A DNA stretch of 64,000 nt from Goleter apudmare HA4340-LM2 (GCA_019359495.1 JAHHHF010000101.1:1-64000), one strand, 5' to 3'; shown: positions 18,428 to 28,137, counted from the stretch's first letter. Program-made: numbers and translations. Notes: generated by a model not told the origin, from the letters alone.

Positions 18428-19468
18428 TTAGCGAATTCTGACAAATCCGGCTTGAGTAATTAATTTCTGTCCTTGTTCTGTCAGCAGCAAGTTAGCGTAG
18501 CTTTCTCCCGCTTGCTGATCAATTTGTCCATTTTGTTTGACTATGACAAATAACCTCCTGGTGATGGGGTAATCACCAGTTTGAAATGCAATAGCATTGA
18601 GTTGGTTAAGCTGTTGTGGGCAATTTTGGCGGGGAACAAAAGGCTCTTTATAGGGTGGAACTAGCTTGTCAGGGGTACGTCCCAATGGCAAGGATTTAAT
18701 GGTGCATTGATCAACTACCTCTGGGGCGGAAGCATAGTAAATTCCCCCTGGATTTTTGGCTACTTCTCTGAGAGCTAAAGTAGTTGTAGGGATAAATTGT
18801 ACATTGTCAGCAAATTTTCCTTTTCCCAAGACATTCTCATAAAAAAACTCGACGGTACCACCATCTTCTAAGCGCCGAGAGTAGGCTTTTATCGGTAAGT
18901 TTGGGCCACCTACCTGTTGCCAGTTAGTGAGCTTGCCTGTATAAATATCTTTAATTTGAGTAACTGTTAAGCCGGGAATATTCAGATTAGGATTCACGGC
19001 GATCGCTATGCCATCAATTGCTACAGGAATTTCTTTGAGTGTAAAGCCTCGCTGTTGCGCTTTCTGGTATTCCTCATCTTTGATGGAGCGGGATGATTGG
19101 GCAAAAGCTAATTGGTTATTTAACAACATTCTGATCCCGGTACCAGAACCAGGGGCTGCTGTAGTGGGATCTGTGTAACGTAATTGAAATTTAGGTAACA
19201 GCTTTTGAATTTCTGAGTCTACTTCTCTGCGAATCGGTGCCCAAGTTGTGCTACCCCCATAACTGAATAACCCTGTGGGAACATTGGCTACTTGGGTAAA
19301 AGGTTCATTATTGGACTGTAAAATCTGACCTGGCTGATTTGTAATAAAGTTATTAATAACACCAGATTTATTAGCTAACCACCAAAATACACCACCGACT
19401 AAGCTTAATGTAATTCCCAAGGTTAGAAGCAAAACCCCTATTTCATTAGTTTTATTTTGTGGCGACAT
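18428..19468 (-). CDS. Membrane-anchored PstS-like substrate-binding protein (copy B)
   Basis: A 346-residue paralogue of the preceding protein. It has an N-terminal membrane helix (about residues 13-32), then VPTGLFSYGGSTTWAP, AFAQSSRSIKDEE, YSRRLEDGGTVEFF and GGIYYASAPEVVDQC at matching positions. The two copies are clearly a tandem duplication that has diverged. Spacing is 213 bases to copy A and 107 bases to the LivK-like gene upstream. The 5' leader is AT-rich and contains no obvious operator. Confidence 0.85.
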   Translation of the reverse strand: MSPQNKTNEIGVLLLTLGITLSLVGGVFWWLANKSGVINNFITNQPGQILQSNNEPFTQVANVPTGLFSYGGSTTWAPIRREVDSEIQKLLPKFQLRYTDPTTAAPGSGTGIRMLLNNQLAFAQSSRSIKDEEYQKAQQRGFTLKEIPVAIDGIAIAVNPNLNIPGLTVTQIKDIYTGKLTNWQQVGGPNLPIKAYSRRLEDGGTVEFFYENVLGKGKFADNVQFIPTTTLALREVAKNPGGIYYASAPEVVDQCTIKSLPLGRTPDKLVPPYKEPFVPRQNCPQQLNQLNAIAFQTGDYPITRRLFVIVKQNGQIDQQAGESYANLLLTEQGQKLITQAGFVRIR

Positions 19469-19575
19469 AGTCGTTTTTTTGTAATTTTTATATTTAACCG
19501 CAATGTCCCATTTTTGGTGATTTATGTAGGTTAAGTAGAGGTTAACTTTAGCCAGAATTTATTTATACTTTATAT

Positions 19576-20967
19576 TTAATTTCTAATTTTAGCTGCGGAT
19601 ATAGGTAGTGGCACAAAGTCATAACCAGTGCGAGAACGGGAACCAGGAGCAATATTGACAAGTTGCACTGGGGCGTTGCGATCGCCTGATTGTAAAAAGC
19701 GGATCGTACCAGAAGCTCCTGTAGTGGAAAAATCTGAGGATACCAATACTTGCTGGATTCCTGCTCGTGTGGGGTTGCGTGCTAGTGCGGCGCTCAAGGC
19801 GCGTGTAGCGTCGTAGGCGAGGGCTGTACGCCAATTAACTTGAGCGGACCATAATTTCTGTGATGTTTGAGGAAAATTTGATTGGGAATTACCATCTATA
19901 TGCCAAGGAACTGCTAATACCATCCCTACGGCTGGTTCTCTGCCAATTTCTAGGGTTTTAGGGGTATATACAGAATCTCCACCGAGGAGAGGCAATTGTT
20001 TTTGGTTAACTTGAACTACTTGTAGTGCTTTGTCTAGAGTGCCGGCATTAGCGGCGATCATCAATACTTCAGCACCTGTTTGTTGAGCTTGGGCTAAACT
20101 TTCAACGGCACTAAAATCAGCTTGAGACAAGTCAAATTCCCGAGATACTTGTCCGCCCTCTAATAATAGAGATGAAGTAAATTCAGATTTTAAAGATTGA
20201 CTATAATCACTCTTAGAGCTAAAGAAAACTGCGGCATTTTGTTTCTTTAGGGTATTTACCATGTAATGGGCTAAGGTTCTAGCAGATGTGAAATCACTGG
20301 GAACTGTCCGGAAAACGTAAGGGCTAAGTTTGCTGATTTTCACAGAGGTGCTAGTAGGGGTGATGGCGACTAGTTTTCCCGCATTATAGATCCTACCTGC
20401 GGCTAGAGTAGCATCGCTGCTATTATGCCCAATTACACCTAAAACTTCTGAGTTTTTGACTAAGTTGGAGGCAATTTGTTCAACTATATTGGGATCATTG
20501 TCGTCGTTAGCTATTCCTATCTTGACTGGTACTCCGTTAATTCCTCCAGAAGCATTGATTTCGTTTTGAGCTTGGGCGACACCACGTAAAATTTCTAAAG
20601 AGCTGTTGGGTTCTTTACCAAATGGCACTGATGTAGCAATGGTATAGCTTTTTGTAGAGCCAATACGGGCATTATTAAGAAATATCAGTGCCTCTGGATC
20701 GTTGGGCCTGGCTTTGAGGGCTGCTTCTAAATTGGCGATCGCCTGATTATAATTTTTATTAGCTAAGGCTTGTATACCCTCTTTTTTAGCTAGAGAGGCA
20801 TCACCTGGAGTCAAAACTTTTTCGCCAAAACTGATGCGAATATCTTGAGTAGGCTGCTTTTGTGATGGGAATATCTGATCTTTGAACAACGAGAAGCCAC
20901 CAAAACCCAATCCTATGGTAATGATTAGAGACAAGGCTAGAGGTATAGTGTCGTTCTTTTGGGACAT
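19576..20967 (-). CDS. Membrane-anchored TPR plus type I (LivK-like) binding protein
   Basis: A 463-residue protein in three parts. MSQKNDTIPLALSL plus a membrane helix (residues 1-30) copies the anchor of the PstS-like neighbours. A short TPR-type unit follows (about residues 58-105, QALANKNYNQAIANLEAAL). The rest is a type I periplasmic binding domain of the branched-chain amino acid/receptor family, with EILRGVAQAQNEINASGGING, GVIGHNSSDATLA and YDATRALSAAL. No liv permease genes are adjacent. The fusion of TPR with a receptor-type domain suggests sensing rather than transport; the ligand is unknown. Confidence 0.82.
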   Translation of the reverse strand: MSQKNDTIPLALSLIITIGLGFGGFSLFKDQIFPSQKQPTQDIRISFGEKVLTPGDASLAKKEGIQALANKNYNQAIANLEAALKARPNDPEALIFLNNARIGSTKSYTIATSVPFGKEPNSSLEILRGVAQAQNEINASGGINGVPVKIGIANDDNDPNIVEQIASNLVKNSEVLGVIGHNSSDATLAAGRIYNAGKLVAITPTSTSVKISKLSPYVFRTVPSDFTSARTLAHYMVNTLKKQNAAVFFSSKSDYSQSLKSEFTSSLLLEGGQVSREFDLSQADFSAVESLAQAQQTGAEVLMIAANAGTLDKALQVVQVNQKQLPLLGGDSVYTPKTLEIGREPAVGMVLAVPWHIDGNSQSNFPQTSQKLWSAQVNWRTALAYDATRALSAALARNPTRAGIQQVLVSSDFSTTGASGTIRFLQSGDRNAPVQLVNIAPGSRSRTGYDFVPLPISAAKIRN

Positions 20968-21296
20968 GGTTATGGGTGTGATGAATCAAACAAAATACAG
21001 CGCTACTATTACATAGTTTAGCGCCGATAATGCAAATTGATGATTAAGCTAAAAGTAAAAAATTACAAGGCAAAATTAAGAGAAAGAAAAATGGTTGCAG
21101 ATTAATTTATACCAATTAGTAATTCCTATATGAAAGACCCATTCGATAATAGTTTCCAGCTTTCAATCTGTTAGCTAATTTTGACTTAAGAAGCTGTATC
21201 CAAGGGTAGTTTAATTGATAATCAGGTGTCATCCTATACAGAAAACTGCTATCTTAGCTACACAAAAAGCCAGAGCTAGTGAGTAGAAAATCAAGG
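20968..21296. other. Spacer between the kinase and the binding-protein genes
   Basis: 329 bases of AT-rich sequence with no reading frame or clear terminator. It most likely contains the promoter for the three binding-protein genes, so they need not be co-transcribed with the kinase. Confidence 0.4.
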
Positions 21297-22712
21297 TTAC
21301 AAAATTAGAGAGAGTAATTTATAAATCAGGCGAAATAAAGCTGTGAAGGCGATGGCAACTAAGGCAGCAGCGAATGCCAGAATCACCACTTGCTGAATAG
21401 TGAGTGTGCCTCGCAAAAGCGGTACAAACAAGATGATAGCGGAAGTAATTGCGGGAATAATTAATAAATCTTTGCCTTCAATCCAGCGCCTTGTTTGAGC
21501 AAAAATTAGACCTCCTAAAATTAAGGCGGCGACACCTAGGGTGATTATGGGCTGAGGTATGAGACTGAAGATAGCGATCGCAATTAATGCCCCTTCAAAC
21601 CCACTAAAGGCGGCGCCACCTAATAATTCCCAGGTGGAAAATGCTGGGAGGCTTTGTGGACGTGGAGTGACTACGGGAGAAGAATTAGGCGTGGGTGGTG
21701 ATGACGGGGGAGTCTGAGGTGGCGATGGTAATATTGTTGGTGGTATGGCTGGTGATGTATTCCTCAGTGCTAAAGCATCTAGAACTTCTTGGGCTGACTC
21801 AAAACGTTGATTAGCAGCAGGGAGGAGCATTTTATCTAAAACATCAGCTAAGTGGGGGCTGATATTCACTTGCTTTCGCCATTGCCACTGATTACTATAG
21901 GCATCAAATAGCTGAGTTGCTTCTTGACCTGTCAGCAATGTCAGAGATGTAACAGCTAAAGCATACAGGTCTGTGGATGGAAAAACTTGGCGTCCGGCCA
22001 TTTGCTCAGGCGGTGCAAATCCCATAGAAAAAATTCCTGTGGAAGCACCAGTTACACCTGAAGGGGCAGTTGTGACTTGCTTAACTGCACCAAAATCTAG
22101 CAGGAAAAGTCTACCATCACGACGACGCATGATGTTAGATGGTTTGATATCTCTGTGGATAATGCCTTTGTGATGGACAAATTTGAGTACTTTCAGAATT
22201 TCTTGCAATACTTCCAAAACTTCTGTTTCTGAGAAGCTCCCTTTTTGGGCTAATTCTTCCTCAAGATTTTGCCCATCAATATATTCTTGAACTAGGTAAA
22301 AAAATTGGCTTTGTTCTCCTGGTTGTAGGCTTTGCGCTATGACTGGAAAGAAAGCAAACAAATCAGGAATTTGATCGTGTTCTTTACCTAATTGGGCTAA
22401 AACGTCTGCTTCTCTTTCAAACAACTGTTGTGCCAGTTCTAGTTGAGTAGTAGTTAAATTGCCCACAGGTTGAAACTGTTTGACCACACATAATGGCATT
22501 CCTGGGATGCGGCGATCGCGTGCTAAGAAAGCTGCACCAAAGCCTCCTCTCCCTAGGAGTTTGATCGGTAGGTAGCGGGCATCCAAAATGAGCGGCATTC
22601 CACAGCTAATACAGTACTTCTGCTGTACTGTTCTCAGCGTTATTTGATCACCTAAGTCTGCAAAATGATTGCTTGGCTGTGGGCAGTGTGGACGAGTGCA
22701 ATAAACTTCCAT
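21297..22712 (-). CDS. Membrane Ser/Thr protein kinase with N-terminal four-cysteine motif
   Basis: ATG at 22712 gives 471 residues; a TTG 12 codons upstream is the only longer start. The N-terminus carries two Cys pairs (CTRPHC, CISCG) resembling a zinc ribbon, as in Synechocystis SpkB-type kinases. The Hanks-type kinase domain follows: GRGGFG loop (about 54-59), catalytic Lys in CVVKQF (78), HRDIKPSN (186-193), DFG (206-208), and APPE in place of APE. After a Pro-rich linker with many SPP/TPP units come four membrane helices in the last 110 residues, with almost no periplasmic domain. An external signal would therefore need a partner protein. Confidence 0.9.
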   Translation of the reverse strand: MEVYCTRPHCPQPSNHFADLGDQITLRTVQQKYCISCGMPLILDARYLPIKLLGRGGFGAAFLARDRRIPGMPLCVVKQFQPVGNLTTTQLELAQQLFEREADVLAQLGKEHDQIPDLFAFFPVIAQSLQPGEQSQFFYLVQEYIDGQNLEEELAQKGSFSETEVLEVLQEILKVLKFVHHKGIIHRDIKPSNIMRRRDGRLFLLDFGAVKQVTTAPSGVTGASTGIFSMGFAPPEQMAGRQVFPSTDLYALAVTSLTLLTGQEATQLFDAYSNQWQWRKQVNISPHLADVLDKMLLPAANQRFESAQEVLDALALRNTSPAIPPTILPSPPQTPPSSPPTPNSSPVVTPRPQSLPAFSTWELLGGAAFSGFEGALIAIAIFSLIPQPIITLGVAALILGGLIFAQTRRWIEGKDLLIIPAITSAIILFVPLLRGTLTIQQVVILAFAAALVAIAFTALFRLIYKLLSLIL

Positions 22713-22826
22713 TGTTTTGGTGTGTCCTTGGTCAGTTCTCGAAGCCAAAAGCCCTTAATGAATAACTTAATTAAGATTTTATGGAACAGCACCATGCTTC
22801 CACTGACTAAGGACGATCAACAAATG

Positions 22827-23840
22827 CTAGCCTTCGTCAGCAGAGTTGGGTGTTACTGCATCTAAAGTACTGACTACTAGGTTTTTTTGTGCTAACTTTA
22901 ACACATTTTGGTTCCATCCAGGGGTAGCAAATTGGGGTAAGATTTCCTGACTGAAGGCTTCTGCTGCCTTGGAGCGATAACGATTGGGGTTAAAAATCAG
23001 CCATAGTGTACGCTTGACAACGACACCTTCAATTGGAGTGCAGTGTAGCACACCCATCTGTAACTCTTTTGCAATAGCGGAGGTCGAGACAAAGGCGGCC
23101 CCCAAACCAGATTGCACGGCATTTTTAATTGCTTCGATAGAATTCAGTTCCATTTCCACTTTAAAACGCCTAGTATCAATTTCACAGCGTGCTAGAACTT
23201 GGTCAATCACTTTGCGGATAGTTGATTGAGAATCAAGAGCAATGAATTGTAATTTATAAAGGTCTTCTTTTTGAATTGTTTCTAGTTTGGCAAAAGGATG
23301 AAACACAGGTAATATCAGCGCCAATTCGTCTTCAGCGTAGGGGAGAATTTCCAGAGATTCTGCCAATTCTCCAGGAATTTCACCGCCGATGATTGCTAGG
23401 TCTACTTGCCCGTTAGCGACACTCCAAGCAGTCCGGCGAGTAGAGTGGACGTGTAGTTGGACTGCGACATCAGGATATTTTTGGCGAAACAAACCGATCA
23501 TTCTCGGCAAAAGATAAGTGCCGGTAGTTTGAGAGGCACCAACAATCAAAGTTCCGCCTTGGAGATTTTGGAGATCCTCAATAGCGCGACAGGTTTCCTG
23601 ACACAAACTGAGAATTTTTTCACCGTAGTTCAGAAGTAGATGCCCAGCTTCAGTTAATTGGGCGCGACGGCCGCCACGGTCAAATAAAGGGACATCTAGC
23701 TGGCGTTCCAGGTTTTGAACTTGTAAGCTTACAGCAGGTTGGGAGACATAAAGACTATCAGCGGCCCGCTTGAAGCTCCCTTCTACGGCGATCGCTTTGA
23801 GAATACGTAACTGATCTAAAGTGAAAGGAAGGTCAGACAT
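22827..23840 (-). CDS. rbcR: LysR-family regulator RbcR
   Basis: A 337-residue LysR-type regulator. The N-terminal winged helix ([36 protein letters not shown]) and the effector domain ([18 protein letters not shown]) fit the cyanobacterial RbcR/CcmR/CmpR group, which controls RuBisCO and CO2-concentrating genes in response to photorespiratory or Calvin-cycle metabolites. RbcR is the usual member of this form, and its location near ndhF fits. A CcmR/NdhR or CmpR identity is not fully excluded by eye. It diverges from the NnrU-like gene across a 225-base spacer. Confidence 0.8.
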   Translation of the reverse strand: MSDLPFTLDQLRILKAIAVEGSFKRAADSLYVSQPAVSLQVQNLERQLDVPLFDRGGRRAQLTEAGHLLLNYGEKILSLCQETCRAIEDLQNLQGGTLIVGASQTTGTYLLPRMIGLFRQKYPDVAVQLHVHSTRRTAWSVANGQVDLAIIGGEIPGELAESLEILPYAEDELALILPVFHPFAKLETIQKEDLYKLQFIALDSQSTIRKVIDQVLARCEIDTRRFKVEMELNSIEAIKNAVQSGLGAAFVSTSAIAKELQMGVLHCTPIEGVVVKRTLWLIFNPNRYRSKAAEAFSQEILPQFATPGWNQNVLKLAQKNLVVSTLDAVTPNSADEG

Positions 23841-24065
23841 AAGGCTAAACCCACAAACTTTGAAAGGAGCAACTCTAGCAATAAATTCAGCAATTCACAG
23901 CAAGTTTGGCTGGGTGTGACTTATTGCATCTTAAACTTGAAGGATTGACTCGAAAAAGACAGTAGCACAACATCTTGACTAAAGTCCCCTTTTGAATACT
24001 CTGTGCTATTGGTTGTACTGAACTAAGATTTCTTTAAATTACTTCACCTACGTATAGGTATATCG

Positions 24066-24779
24066 ATGTTGATTTCTTGGTTTACCCCCAGTCATTTTGT
24101 CATATTGGGGTTACAAATAGCTTTTGCGATCGCTCACAGTGGAGGAGCTGCTCTGCGTCCTTGGGCCGAAAAACATATTGGCCCCAGGCTTTACCGCATT
24201 TTATTTGCGTTAGTCAGCCTACCCTTGGCTGTAATCTTAATTATTTACTTTTTTAACCACCGTTATGATGGCTTACAGCTTTGGCAGGTACAGGATGTGC
24301 CAGGAGTGCAGATTATCGTGTGGGTATTGTCAGCGATTTCTTTTTTATTCTTGTATCCTGCCACCTTCAATCTACTAGAGATTGCTGCCATTCAAAAGCC
24401 CGAAGTCCATCTTTACGAGACGGGAATTATTCGTATTACCCGCCATCCGCAAATGGTAGGACAAATCATTTGGTGTATTGCCCATACTCTATGGTTAGGT
24501 ACTAGCTTTACCTTGATTACCTCTGTTGGGTTGGTGTTGCACCACTTATTTGGGGTTTGGCACGGGGATCGCCGCCTTAGCGATCGTTATGGCGAAGCTT
24601 TTCAACTTGTGAAACAGCGAACTTCAATAATTCCCTTCCAGGCAATTATTGACGGTCGTCAATCTCTCAAATGGGAGGAATTTCTCCGCCCTGCCTATTT
24701 AGGAGTTGCCTTTTTTGTGGGATTACTTTGGTGGTCGCACCCCCTGTTGCTAGTGGCGACCAGTAGGATATCATGGTAA
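24066..24779 (+). CDS. NnrU family membrane protein (15-cis-zeta-carotene isomerase-like)
   Basis: A 237-residue integral membrane protein with about six helices. The conserved features of the NnrU/Z-ISO family are present: IAHSGGAALRP near the N-terminus, the ETGIIRITRHPQMVGQIIW core with RHPQ, and HHLFGVWHGDRRL, where histidines could bind haem. In plants and some cyanobacteria Z-ISO isomerises 9,15,9'-tri-cis-zeta-carotene; bacterial NnrU is linked to nitric oxide metabolism. The cyanobacterial setting favours a carotenoid role, but this is inferred. Confidence 0.75.
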   Translation: MLISWFTPSHFVILGLQIAFAIAHSGGAALRPWAEKHIGPRLYRILFALVSLPLAVILIIYFFNHRYDGLQLWQVQDVPGVQIIVWVLSAISFLFLYPATFNLLEIAAIQKPEVHLYETGIIRITRHPQMVGQIIWCIAHTLWLGTSFTLITSVGLVLHHLFGVWHGDRRLSDRYGEAFQLVKQRTSIIPFQAIIDGRQSLKWEEFLRPAYLGVAFFVGLLWWSHPLLLVATSRISW

Positions 24780-25183
24780 TTTTAGATGATCCCCAATATC
24801 AGCAGATCCTGCCCAGTAGATGCAAATATCGGCTTATCAATTGCTACCGAATCAATGTAGGATAAATTCAAATAGCTGTCAGCAGGGGTGGATTTTGGTC
24901 GGGTTGAGATTTTATATTGGTAGTTAGTGGTAAATTGCCTTTCTTTAAAAGTAAATGCCAAACTTAGTCAAATTCCCATGCTGCTACAGCTATCAGGAGT
25001 TAAACATTAATAAAAGCCACCGTGAATGTCGCGCTGGCTTTTTTATCAATGCCACAATTAACGTGCTCAACTTTTGCATAATTATCTGTACCTTGAGAAC
25101 GTCTATCGGCAGTAAATGGCTTGCCAATATCTCCTGCTGATAGTTATTTTTGATATAAAAACCTTAATAACCCTAGAGGCGTC
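24780..25183. other. Spacer before the thioredoxin-like gene
   Basis: 404 bases without a convincing gene; a 61-codon frame inside it has no homology that I recognise and an implausible composition. It contains the terminator at 25012-25044. Confidence 0.4.
25012..25044 (+). terminator. Intrinsic terminator
   Basis: An 8-bp perfect stem AAAAGCCA/TGGCTTTT with a 15-base loop is followed by T residues. It probably ends the transcript of the NnrU-like gene or of a small RNA in the spacer. Confidence 0.7.
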
Positions 25184-25570
25184 ATGGTGTTGTCGGTTAG
25201 TGAGCGGACATTTACTCAAGAAGTTTTAGAATCTCCAATTCCAGTATTAGTAAATTTTGAAGCGCCTTGGTGTGGCTTATGCCGGATCATTAATCCCTTG
25301 TTGTTGCAATTTCAAGCTCAATGCGGGGAGCAAATCAAACTAGTTAATGTTAACGCTGATCAAAATTTCAAGCTGTCTACTACCTATCGACTCAAGTCAT
25401 TGCCAACTTTACTGTTGATTGAAAATGGCAAAGTCCAGCATCGCCTGGAAAGTTTTCGTGGCAGAGACGATTTACGTCTAGCTTTAGAAGAAATCAAAAT
25501 CAGCTATGACAACCGCTCTAAAATCTACAGTAGCCCAAAAACAGTAGACTTGGGATGTCGTTCTGCATAA
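25184..25570 (+). CDS. Thioredoxin-like protein with WCGLC active site
   Basis: A 128-residue thioredoxin fold. The active site reads EAPWCGLCRII, so the usual Pro between the cysteines (WCGPC) is Leu. Other fold markers are intact: VNVNADQN, the cis-Pro in LKSLPTLLL, and GRDDL. A Pro-to-Leu change in CGPC is known to alter redox potential and partner choice in model thioredoxins. The last 20 residues form an extension with a third cysteine (DLGCRSA). It is monocistronic, with a terminator 100 bases downstream. Confidence 0.85.
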   Translation: MVLSVSERTFTQEVLESPIPVLVNFEAPWCGLCRIINPLLLQFQAQCGEQIKLVNVNADQNFKLSTTYRLKSLPTLLLIENGKVQHRLESFRGRDDLRLALEEIKISYDNRSKIYSSPKTVDLGCRSA

Positions 25571-25669
25571 AAAGAGTCAATAGTCAATAGTCATGAGAGA
25601 GTATTTTAACTCTTGATTATCTACTGTCGATGCTTTAACAAACAGAGTAAATCTAAAACCAAGCTTAAC

Positions 25670-25703
25670 TACCCCACCTAATGACCATTGGTGGGGTATT
25701 TTA
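25670..25703 (+). terminator. Intrinsic terminator of the thioredoxin-like gene
   Basis: A perfect 9-bp stem TACCCCACC/GGTGGGGTA with an 11-base loop is followed by TTTTAT. Confidence 0.8.
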
Positions 25704-25825
25704 TGCTAGAGGGTGTGTGTCACAATTATTAACAGTTCCAAACTGGACAGTTGCCTGTGGACAAACAGTTGAACTCAGCGCAGACCATTGAGAAGTTTTG
25801 CTTGGCGGCAGCTGCCACACCCTTT

Positions 25826-25887
25826 AGGTTCGCCGTTAGGTTATTGGCGTTAGCGTCCTGTAGAGAAGCCGCAGCAGCGTCTACAGA
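25826..25887. repeat. Dispersed Nostoc-type degenerate repeat
   Basis: GC-richer sequence containing GGCGTTAGCGTCC and AGCAGCGTCTAC, of the same character as the segments at 36084-36134 and 39573-39627. Two short open frames across it on opposite strands are by-products. It lies in the ndhF leader, between the thioredoxin terminator and the ndhF start. Confidence 0.45.
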
Positions 25888-25967
25888 CTTCTCTGGTGGG
25901 CAATTCTGCAAAAACATCCACAGCACTGTCCTAACCTAGTCAAGAATCCTAAAAATAAGCGTCAGTG

Positions 25968-28067
25968 ATGGAAGTAATCTATGAATATGCCTGGCTGATT
26001 CCTGTGTTTCCCCTGTTAGGGGCGATGCTGGTCGGTCTAGGGTTAATTTCGTTAAATCAGGTGACTAACCGCCTACGGCAGCTCAACGCTGTGGTCATCA
26101 TCGCTCTGATGGGAACTGCGATGGGGCTGTCGATCGCTTTGCTGTGGAGTCAAATTCAAGGACATGCACCTTATATCCGCACCCTAGAATGGGCAGCAGC
26201 AGGTAATTTTCATCTGAGCATGGGCTACACGATTGACCACCTGACAGCCCTGATGCTGGTGATTGTGACGACGGTAGCGGTTTTAGTCATGGTCTACACC
26301 GATGGCTATATGGCTCATGACCCAGGATATGTGAGATTTTACGCCTATCTGAGCTTGTTTGGTTCCTCCATGTTAGGTCTGGTTGTCAGCCCCAACTTGG
26401 TACAGATTTATATCTTCTGGGAACTAGTGGGGATGTGTTCTTACTTGCTGGTTGGCTTTTGGTATGATCGCAAGTCAGCAGCAGACGCAGCCCAAAAAGC
26501 TTTTGTCACCAACCGCGTCGGCGATTTTGGTCTGCTACTCGGCATTCTGGGCTTGTTCTGGGCAACCGGCAGCTTTGACTTTACTGTGATGGGCGATCGC
26601 CTCTCACAACTCGTCCAAACAGGTTCTGTAAGCAATTTTCTCGCTATCCTGTTGGCGATTTTAGTGTTCTTAGGCCCGGTGGCAAAATCAGCCCAATTCC
26701 CCCTGCATGTCTGGCTACCAGATGCAATGGAAGGCCCTACCCCCATTTCTGCCTTAATCCACGCAGCAACGATGGTGGCAGCAGGTGTGTTCTTGATTGC
26801 CCGCATGTACCCAGTATTTGAGCATGTACCAGCAGCAATGAACGTCATTGCCTTTACTGGGGCTTTTACAGCGTTTTTAGGGGCAACTATTGCGATTACC
26901 CAAAACGACATTAAAAAGGGTCTGGCTTACTCCACCATTTCCCAATTGGGTTACATGGTGATGGCTATGGGAATTGGTTCCTACAGTGCGGGATTATTCC
27001 ACCTGATGACCCACGCCTATTTCAAAGCGATGTTGTTCTTGGGTTCAGGTTCTGTGATTCACGGCATGGAAGGAGTCGTCGGTCACGATCCAGCACTAGC
27101 ACAAGATATGCGCTTAATGGGGGGACTACGAAAGTATATGCCCATTACAGGGATTACTTTCTTGATTGGTTGCCTAGCAATTTCTGGTATTCCACCCTTT
27201 GCTGGTTTCTGGTCGAAAGATGAAATTCTGGGGAAAGCCTTTGAAGCTAATCCATTTCTCTGGTTGATTGGCTGGCTAACTGCCGGGATTACGGCTTTCT
27301 ATATGTTTAGAATGTATTTCTCGACGTTTGAAGGCAAATTCCGGGGGACTGATGAAAAAATCAAAGACAAACTCAAAAAGGCAGCGACAATTGTCTTGGA
27401 ATTAGAATCAGCAGAACTAGCCCCTAATTTTGGACCTGGGGCCATGAAACATGGTGAATTGGCGGCAACTGGTGATCATCATGGTTCCCATGACTCCCAC
27501 GGGCACCATAGTGATACTCCCCATGAATCACCGTGGACGATGACCCTACCTTTGGCCCTCCTAGCCATACCTTCCATGCTCATTGGCTTGTTAGGTACAC
27601 CCTACGCCAATTATTTTGAGGAATTTATCTTCCCTCCCAGCGAAACCTTGAACGAAGTCATAGAAAAAGCTGCCGAGTTCAACCCCACCGAGTTTTACAT
27701 CATGGCGGGGGCTTCTATAGGTATTTCCTTGATTGGTATTACCTTGGCTTCGCTGATGTATTTGCGTCGTAAGGTTGACCCAGCTGCGATCGCCGCTAAA
27801 ATCAAACCACTGTATGATTTATCTCTGAACAAGTGGTACTTTGATGACATTTATCATCGTGTCTTTGTTCTGGGCTTGCGTCGTCTAGCTAGACAAGTCA
27901 TGGAAGTTGACTTTCGGGTGGTTGATGGCGCTGTTAACCTGACGGGATTCTTCACCCTTGTCAGTGGTGAAGGTTTGAAATACCTAGAAAATGGTCGCGC
28001 TCAATTCTATGCCTTGATTGTCTTTGGCGCAGTTTTGGGCTTAGTGATTGTTTTTGGTATTACCTGA
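25968..28067 (+). CDS. ndhF: NAD(P)H dehydrogenase (NDH-1) subunit 5, NdhF1-type
   Basis: A proton-pumping subunit of thylakoid NDH-1, 699 residues from ATG at 25968 (a GTG one codon earlier is less likely). The Oxidored_q1 core has about 16 membrane helices, including WELVGMCSYLLVGFWY, the key Lys-bearing GPVAKSAQFPLHVWLPDAMEGPTPISALIHAATMV region, and TISQLGYMVMAMG. A cytoplasmic loop near residues 500-525 is His-rich (DHHGSHDSHGHHSD). The lateral helix and C-terminal anchor of NdhF are present. Length fits NdhF1 of the NDH-1L complex. ndhD is not adjacent but lies at 57-59 kb. Confidence 0.92.
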   Translation: MEVIYEYAWLIPVFPLLGAMLVGLGLISLNQVTNRLRQLNAVVIIALMGTAMGLSIALLWSQIQGHAPYIRTLEWAAAGNFHLSMGYTIDHLTALMLVIVTTVAVLVMVYTDGYMAHDPGYVRFYAYLSLFGSSMLGLVVSPNLVQIYIFWELVGMCSYLLVGFWYDRKSAADAAQKAFVTNRVGDFGLLLGILGLFWATGSFDFTVMGDRLSQLVQTGSVSNFLAILLAILVFLGPVAKSAQFPLHVWLPDAMEGPTPISALIHAATMVAAGVFLIARMYPVFEHVPAAMNVIAFTGAFTAFLGATIAITQNDIKKGLAYSTISQLGYMVMAMGIGSYSAGLFHLMTHAYFKAMLFLGSGSVIHGMEGVVGHDPALAQDMRLMGGLRKYMPITGITFLIGCLAISGIPPFAGFWSKDEILGKAFEANPFLWLIGWLTAGITAFYMFRMYFSTFEGKFRGTDEKIKDKLKKAATIVLELESAELAPNFGPGAMKHGELAATGDHHGSHDSHGHHSDTPHESPWTMTLPLALLAIPSMLIGLLGTPYANYFEEFIFPPSETLNEVIEKAAEFNPTEFYIMAGASIGISLIGITLASLMYLRRKVDPAAIAAKIKPLYDLSLNKWYFDDIYHRVFVLGLRRLARQVMEVDFRVVDGAVNLTGFFTLVSGEGLKYLENGRAQFYALIVFGAVLGLVIVFGIT

Positions 28068-28111
28068 TTTTAATCATGGGGTGGGCGGGTGTCTGCCCCT
28101 AAGTTTTTTTA

Positions 28112-28137
28112 GAGTCTAATTTAGACTCCTTTTTTTG
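28112..28137 (+). terminator. Terminator of ndhF
   Basis: A 7-bp stem GAGTCTA/TAGACTC with a 3-base loop is followed by CTTTTTTT. A weaker GGGC/GCCC hairpin with its own run of seven T lies just before it (T run 28104-28110), giving a tandem arrangement. Confidence 0.8.

Noticed and set aside
24955-25140. 61-codon frame between the NnrU-like and thioredoxin-like genes
   Set aside because: Runs through an intrinsic terminator and has Cys-rich, patternless sequence.
25729-25939. Opposed short frames in the ndhF leader
   Set aside because: Both are made by a dispersed GC-rich repeat and have no independent support.
26441-26911. 156-codon frame antisense to ndhF
   Set aside because: Lies inside conserved NdhF helices and shows no domain; a by-product of codon use.
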